Origin: Novacetimonas cocois
GTDB taxonomy: Bacteria; Pseudomonadota; Alphaproteobacteria; Acetobacterales; Acetobacteraceae
Assembly (NCBI RefSeq): GCF_003311635.1
Contig: NZ_QEXL01000010.1
Span: 90,310 to 154,309, forward strand
DNA: 64,000 nt
Direction: 5' to 3'
Part shown: positions 59,687-64,000 of the stretch, piece after piece
Layout of the letters: each line of letters begins with the position of its first letter
Position numbering within the stretch: the stretch's first letter is position 1
Program-made: the position numbers and the translations under genes
Notes under the pieces: model-generated
The model's database searches: none
Told to the model about the DNA's origin: nothing
The model's input: only the letters and a program-made list of their open reading frames with translations

Positions 59687-60211
59687 GTGAATCGACTGTT
59701 TCATGGGCGCGCATGGCGTGTGGCGGGCGTCGCACCGGCGCTGTGCGCGGGCTGGATGACGCTTGCGGACGTGGCCCATGCCACCAGCCCCCGCCATGCC
59801 GCCGCCCCCACCCCCGCCACGGTGCCGGTCATGGACGTGCCCACCCTGCTGTCGCAGGGGCCGTCGCTGGTGGGCAGGCGCGTGACGCTGACCTGTTACA
59901 TCGCATCGGCCAGTTCGGGCGGCGCGGCCTGTTCGGCCTTTCGCATCGATGACCTGCCCGATCACGTGAACTGGAACGGCAGCGTGCCGCTGGATGGCGC
60001 ATCGATGGAGGGCGCGTCGCTGGACAGGGCGCAGCAGATGTGCGGCGACACCGGCATGCACCCGCAGTGCAAGGCCGAGGTGACGGGCATCGTCTATGAC
60101 CCGTTCGGCGACATGGGCGTGCAGGGGAAGCGCAATTTCGAACTGCGCGACGCGCGCATCCACTGGCTGGCCCTGCCGGAAAAGACCACCCGGACCACCC
60201 GCCACCGCTGA
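59687..60211 (+). CDS. Secreted OB-fold-like hypothetical protein
   Basis: 174 residues from a GTG at 59687 with ACGGAGGACAGACAAG upstream. Signal peptide VNRLFHGRAWRVAGVAPALC ending near AHATS. The mature domain VPVMDVPTLLSQGPSLVGRR followed by VTLTCYIASASSGGAAC and AEVTGIVYDPFGD and IHWLALP looks like a small beta-barrel (OB-type) domain, as in tRNA-anti-like or BOF proteins. Four cysteines. Role unknown. Confidence 0.65.
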   Translation: MNRLFHGRAWRVAGVAPALCAGWMTLADVAHATSPRHAAAPTPATVPVMDVPTLLSQGPSLVGRRVTLTCYIASASSGGAACSAFRIDDLPDHVNWNGSVPLDGASMEGASLDRAQQMCGDTGMHPQCKAEVTGIVYDPFGDMGVQGKRNFELRDARIHWLALPEKTTRTTRHR

Positions 60212-60597
60212 TCCCCCCCCTTCTGGCAGGGATGTGCCGGGCCGGGCCGGTTCATTCCTGCGGTCCGGGTGTCCCCGACGGATGCCGCGTTTATGACTGT
60301 TGCGGGCCATTATGCCTGCACAGACTGACACATATACTGGTGCGAATGGGCAGCTTGTTGGCAGGTTCTTGGCAGAGCCGTATCTGGAATCTGCGCCTGG
60401 ATATGCAGTCGGCATCTGGTGTCTTAAGCACATCGTGCCGTTGCTCTGGGCGGCAATTTGACCATTGCATGTTGCCGCATGAAAGCAGCATAGTAATTCC
60501 GATTTCAAAACGTTTAAATTGCTATCATGAATTCCCCCGAGGATCTGGATCAACTTAATTCCCAACATGGAAAAGTAATTCTCAGTGAGGATACTGC
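60212..60597. other. Intergenic region at the edge of the low-GC segment
   Basis: 386 bases in which GC content drops sharply from about 60300 on. No tRNA, direct repeat or integrase fragment seen that would mark an insertion site. Confidence 0.4.
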
Positions 60598-62320
60598 GTG
60601 CCTAAAACTGATTATATTCCAGAACAGAAGCAATTTAATGTCGAATTATATCATGATCAACTCGGACGACTAGGATCTGGGGTCCTGTATTTCGGAGGCA
60701 ATCAATGGGCTTATGTCGCTCTCGAGATCTTGGACAAATCCCAAGAATTAAGCAGGAACGACGCAAAATTTGATCTCGTCAAGGCAATAACCGACCAAGG
60801 AACTACGTTTTGTCTTTGTGATTGCAAGGTTGACGTCAATAATCTTTATGCAGATTATGTAATCAATGGCGACCTGAACGAGGCAACGTTTGATACAATT
60901 TCGGTGCGCTACAGTGAGGTATCGGAGTGGTTTCTCCGCTGGCGGGTGATTGATGGCTCGGTTGGTGAAACGCTCAGCTGGCAAAAAATGCCGAATGATA
61001 TCAATGTCAGCGTCAAAACAGATGAAGAACAGTTCGATTTACGAAGCAAGTATTATGGCTCTCGTGGCCAGCGGGGTGAAGATCTTGTGCTGAATGAGCA
61101 TGTGGTGTTCATTTTTTCAGCAAAGGAAAATCGGTTCAGCCTCGCGGATGTGAAGGCAAAGAGCCATGAACTTTCATGCTTGCTTTCCATTCTTCTTGCC
61201 TATCCAGTTACAATTGCAAACGTCGTTGTTTCGCAGGGAACCAGTTATCCCTGTCGCGTCCATTTCCCCACGTTTGAACGCCCGGAGCGTGCCAAAGATA
61301 ACAATGCTTTCTGGGCTTCATGTTTTATCCAGCAACCGGATCTGGCAACCGGATCTGGACGGACGGTGGCAGTCGATCTTCGATCACTACTACCGATCCA
61401 GGTACAGAAAGGTATGTTGGGTACGTCTGGCGGGCATGCAGAGATACGAAGGATTCTGGGAGTACAAGGTACTCGGATATTTCAGTCTTTTGGATAGATA
61501 CCTGAGCATCGGGTTTAATGGAGTAAAGTCATCTGAACCTCAGCCACCTTCTGGGAGGAAGATGAAGAAATTCCGCCAAAATCTTATGAGCGAACTGCCG
61601 GTCATATCCGCTGAGGAGCGAGAGAAAGTCGTTGAGATTGCCAGAAAAGCATTCGGGTCGGATGACTTCAGTTTCGAAAGAAAGTATAAAATAGCCACTT
61701 TAAATGCCGATGATGATATAATGAAAATCATCAATCTGTCGGATGACGATTTCACACTGACCAAGAAGGTTCGTAATAAAATCGCGCATGGGGATGATCC
61801 CGGCTTAAAACAGGAACAGTTTCCTGTCGTAATGCGTGCTGTGTCAAAGATTGCGCTACTCCTGACCTACTGGTCATTCTTGGATTTCGGGTTTACGACA
61901 CACGAATTCATCACGTATTTGGAAAAGACGCATAGCAAACTCGCGCGTCATGCCATAATCAATAAAGCTTATATGGCGCGCGTTACAGGAAGCGCTGAAT
62001 TTCTTCCAGTGACGAAAGAAATTCTCCAGTTGTTTCAGGAAAAAAAAGTTTCAGGGGTTTATGGTTGTTGGGTCGAGGATAAAGCTGGAAAATTGACGTT
62101 TTCAAAATATTTCACCAAGAAATATCGTGATTGGATGCATGACTCAACCAAGACGTCAAACAGACATGATCCAGAAAAAATATTCGGTATTTGTAAGGAT
62201 AAGGCCCGTCTTATTGGGCGCGGTTACTTTGAATGCGGTGATGAATATCAGGAATTTCATCATAGCTGGATTATCAGGCAGACTGATCCTGCCCCCAATA
62301 TGCCCCCAGTTCCGAGTTAG
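60598..62320 (+). pseudogene. apeA: ApeA-like HEPN anti-phage protein, frameshifted by 13-bp duplication
   Basis: A GTG at 60598 (TGAGGA upstream) opens a frame that ends early at 61497 because of a tandem 13-bp duplication at 61332-61357. Removing one copy joins WASCFIQQPDLDGRWQSIFD and restores a 569-residue protein. The N-terminal half resembles the ApeA N-terminal domain; the C-terminal half is a HEPN domain with RNKIAHGDD, an R-x4-H ribonuclease motif (Arg388/His393 in the restored protein). ApeA kills phage-infected cells through RNA cleavage. The gene is AT-richer than the flanks, as expected of a mobile defence gene. The last four bases overlap the convergent transporter. Confidence 0.7.
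61332..61357 (+). repeat. Tandem duplication, 2 x GCAACCGGATCTG
   Basis: Two exact 13-bp units (61332-61344, 61345-61357). The extra unit shifts the ApeA-like reading frame by one base. Confidence 0.97.
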
Positions 62321-63672
62321 GTTCTCTCGGTTGCCGGATGCCTCGCCGGCGTACCGGGCGAAAGCCTCTCCCGCCACGCCAGAAGGCACAGGGCCTGCAT
62401 GCATACCGCCCCCAGCGGCAGCCACACAAATCCGGCCGTAATCCAGAATGACAGATCCGGTGGCTGCGCAACCCCGTCCCCGCCCTCGACATAATGGCCC
62501 TGCGACAGGAACTGCGCCAGGACGAAGCCGGTCAGGCCCATCGCCAGCTTCGTGACCCATGTGTTGATCGAATACGCCAGACCCGCCGACCCGGTCGAGG
62601 TCCGCGGATCGCCATCATCCACGGCGTCCGCCAGCAGGGTGTAATACAGCGGGGACATCACGCCCTGCGCCAGCGCCAGCAGGGCCACGGACAGGAAAAA
62701 CCCTGTCATGGACGCCCCCGCCACGGCCATCGCCAGATAGGCCGCGCCCTGCGCGATCAGGCACATGATCCCGCTGCGGACGGTTCCCACGCGTCTTGCC
62801 AGCGGCAGGCACGCGGGCACGCCCGCGAACAGCAGGACGGTGATGAAGGTAATGATATTGGCGCCAAGCTGCTCCGTCCCCCCAAGGACGATGCGGGCAT
62901 AATACAGGGCAAACCCGAACAGGGCCGCCTGCCCCACGAAATAGAAGAATGAGAGCAGGTTGCTCAGCACCCATTGCCGGTTCCCGAAAAGATTTCGCAG
63001 CGTGACCACAAGGTCCTGCCGCACGGGGGCCGGCGGGTGCCGCACGGTGCAGCCGCGCGCCACGCACAGCCACAGGATGCTGCCCAGAACCGACAGGACC
63101 AGCACATAGACCGCCATGCCATACCGGTGCTGCGCCGCGCTTTCCCCGCCACCCAGCCACGTGATGGCGGGAATGGTCAGCAGCGCCACAAGCAGCGATC
63201 CGGCCTGGCACCCCATCATGCGGAACGCGTTCAGGCCAACGCGTCCGGTGGCGGAACGGCTGATCATGACCGCCAGCGCGCCATAGGGCGTATTGATGCA
63301 GGAATAGATTGCGCCGAACACGATATAGGTCGCGCCTGCCCACACGACTTTCCCCGCAGGCGAAAGCGGCAGGGCCAGAAAGCACAGGAAACCCGTGATG
63401 CCAAAGGGAATGGCAAGCGCGCGGATCAGGCGCGGCACGATCAGCCCGCCGACCCGGTCAACAGCATAGCCGATGGCCGGATCGCAGAAGGCATCCACGA
63501 CACGCGCCACCAGCAGTATCCACGACACGGCAGCCAGCGGCAGGCCATATATGTCCGTGTAATAATACATCAGGTAGGAGGACGTCATGCCCCACATCAT
63601 GTTGGAGGCAGCATCGCCACAGCCGTAGGCCGTCTTTTCTTTCACGGAAAGCGCCTGCCCGTTCCCCATCAT
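62317..63672 (-). CDS. GPH-family sugar:cation symporter
   Basis: 451 residues from the ATG at 63672 (or 63669), with AGGGCAGGC upstream. Twelve membrane helices. SVKEKTAYGCGDAASNMMWG, SWILLVARVVDAFCDPAIGY and FGAIYSCINTPYGALAVMIS are the glycoside-pentoside-hexuronide signatures of MelB/XynB/UidB-type transporters, and the Asp in ARVVDAFCDP is the usual cation/sugar site. Substrate not predictable; pentosides, beta-galactosides or glucuronides are usual. Convergent with the broken ApeA gene, overlapping it by four bases. Confidence 0.9.
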   Translation of the reverse strand: MMGNGQALSVKEKTAYGCGDAASNMMWGMTSSYLMYYYTDIYGLPLAAVSWILLVARVVDAFCDPAIGYAVDRVGGLIVPRLIRALAIPFGITGFLCFLALPLSPAGKVVWAGATYIVFGAIYSCINTPYGALAVMISRSATGRVGLNAFRMMGCQAGSLLVALLTIPAITWLGGGESAAQHRYGMAVYVLVLSVLGSILWLCVARGCTVRHPPAPVRQDLVVTLRNLFGNRQWVLSNLLSFFYFVGQAALFGFALYYARIVLGGTEQLGANIITFITVLLFAGVPACLPLARRVGTVRSGIMCLIAQGAAYLAMAVAGASMTGFFLSVALLALAQGVMSPLYYTLLADAVDDGDPRTSTGSAGLAYSINTWVTKLAMGLTGFVLAQFLSQGHYVEGGDGVAQPPDLSFWITAGFVWLPLGAVCMQALCLLAWRERLSPGTPARHPATERT

Positions 63673-63823
63673 GCCTGCCCTGAAATCGTGGATCACGCCG
63701 TACGCTATCATGTGGGCATGAAACGACAAGCCGGGGCGGACGCTATCGCCCCACTGTCGTGACCATTTCCGTTTTAATGAATAATGTCGCAGTGTCTTTC
63801 CGTCTCAGATGAGGAGATTTCGG

Positions 63824-64000
63824 TCAGCCAGCGTCAATCCCAACGTTATGATAGCGTGCAAAAACGTCTAAATAATTCCAGTTGGCAGGCATTTTTGATT
63901 TTAGTCCTGCAGCGTCGAGCCGGGTATTTTCTTCATGGGTGAGAAGGCCTAGGCTCAGGACTCATTCTTTGAGATAGAAGATGAAGCTTGCTGCGATGTG
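63824..64000 (-). pseudogene. 3' remnant of a coding region entering from the right edge
   Basis: On the minus strand a frame running from the right edge reads HIAASFIFYLKE then a TGA (63962-63964), then continues in the same frame VLSLGLLTHEENTRLDAAGL and MPANWNYLDVFARYHNVGID to a stop at 63824. The sequence looks protein-like and the internal stop suggests either two genes end to start or a decayed gene. Too little is visible to name it. Confidence 0.35.

Noticed and set aside
60598..62320. Reading the ApeA-like locus as two separate genes
   Set aside because: The two frames join exactly after removing one 13-bp repeat unit, and the second frame has no start signal near the junction.
1..64000. 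tRNA, rRNA and riboswitch genes
   Set aside because: I looked for T-loop-like GGTTCGANTCC boxes and common riboswitch cores and found no convincing candidate; absence is only as good as reading by eye.

Overview
The window is high-GC chromosomal DNA from an acetic acid bacterium of the Acetobacteraceae, most likely the cellulose-forming genus Komagataeibacter or a close relative. The main clues are the 3' end of a cellulose export gene (bcsC) at the left edge, an SDR that matches what I recall of the Gluconobacter xylitol dehydrogenase, and a pseudomonad-type D-galactose dehydrogenase. The genus is an inference; no rRNA or other marker gene is present.

Layout. 1-5.2 kb: end of bcsC, a cellulose-linked secreted SGNH hydrolase, a metallo-beta-lactamase-fold hydrolase facing a TetR regulator. 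5.3-11.5 kb: an alginate-export-type outer-membrane porin, then a sulfate ABC importer operon (cysP-cysT-cysW-cysA) with overlapping genes. 11.8-24.1 kb: mostly small secreted proteins and lipoproteins, plus CsbD, xylitol dehydrogenase, a PPP-type phosphatase, DUF3309 and D-galactose dehydrogenase. 24.2-31 kb: a phosphoethanolamine-transferase-like sulfatase-fold protein, trhO (tRNA hydroxylation), a GNAT acetyltransferase, PsiE and an S24/LexA-like repressor. 31-34.8 kb: YoaK, HchA (glyoxal stress), a solo LuxR regulator and a low-GC secreted protein. 34.9-40.7 kb: a large TPR-like protein overlapping a DUF3142 gene, a glutathione transferase and a frameshifted glycine-rich lipoprotein. 40.8-42.4 kb: a low-GC gene inside a pair of about 210-bp inverted repeats. 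42.5-49.9 kb: NmrA-like SDR, DCC thioredoxin-fold protein, a LOV-LuxR blue-light regulator, an HTH-TM protein, an SMR pump, a membrane-anchored Mrr-type nuclease, an XRE/DUF2975 pair and a two-domain retropepsin-like lipoprotein. 50-60.2 kb: MFS exporter, periplasmic aldose epimerase, O-fucosyltransferase-like protein and several secreted proteins. 60.6-63.7 kb: an AT-richer ApeA-like (HEPN) anti-phage gene broken by a 13-bp tandem duplication, then a GPH sugar symporter.

Two patterns stand out. First, about 20 copies of an 80-100 bp intergenic element built of two palindromes inside an outer inverted repeat occur across the window, usually just after stop codons and in a consistent orientation relative to the gene. 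Second, two genes (the glycine-rich lipoprotein at 40.2 kb and the ApeA-like gene at 60.6 kb) are put out of frame by exact short tandem repeats (3 x 10 bp and 2 x 13 bp). Removing repeat units restores a complete protein in both cases, so each looks like a reversible off-switch. Other points of interest are a textbook FNR/FixK box at 56.4 kb, a cluster of DnaA-box-like sites at 55.8 kb and a membrane-anchored Mrr-like nuclease. I saw no rRNA, tRNA, CRISPR array or intact transposase.
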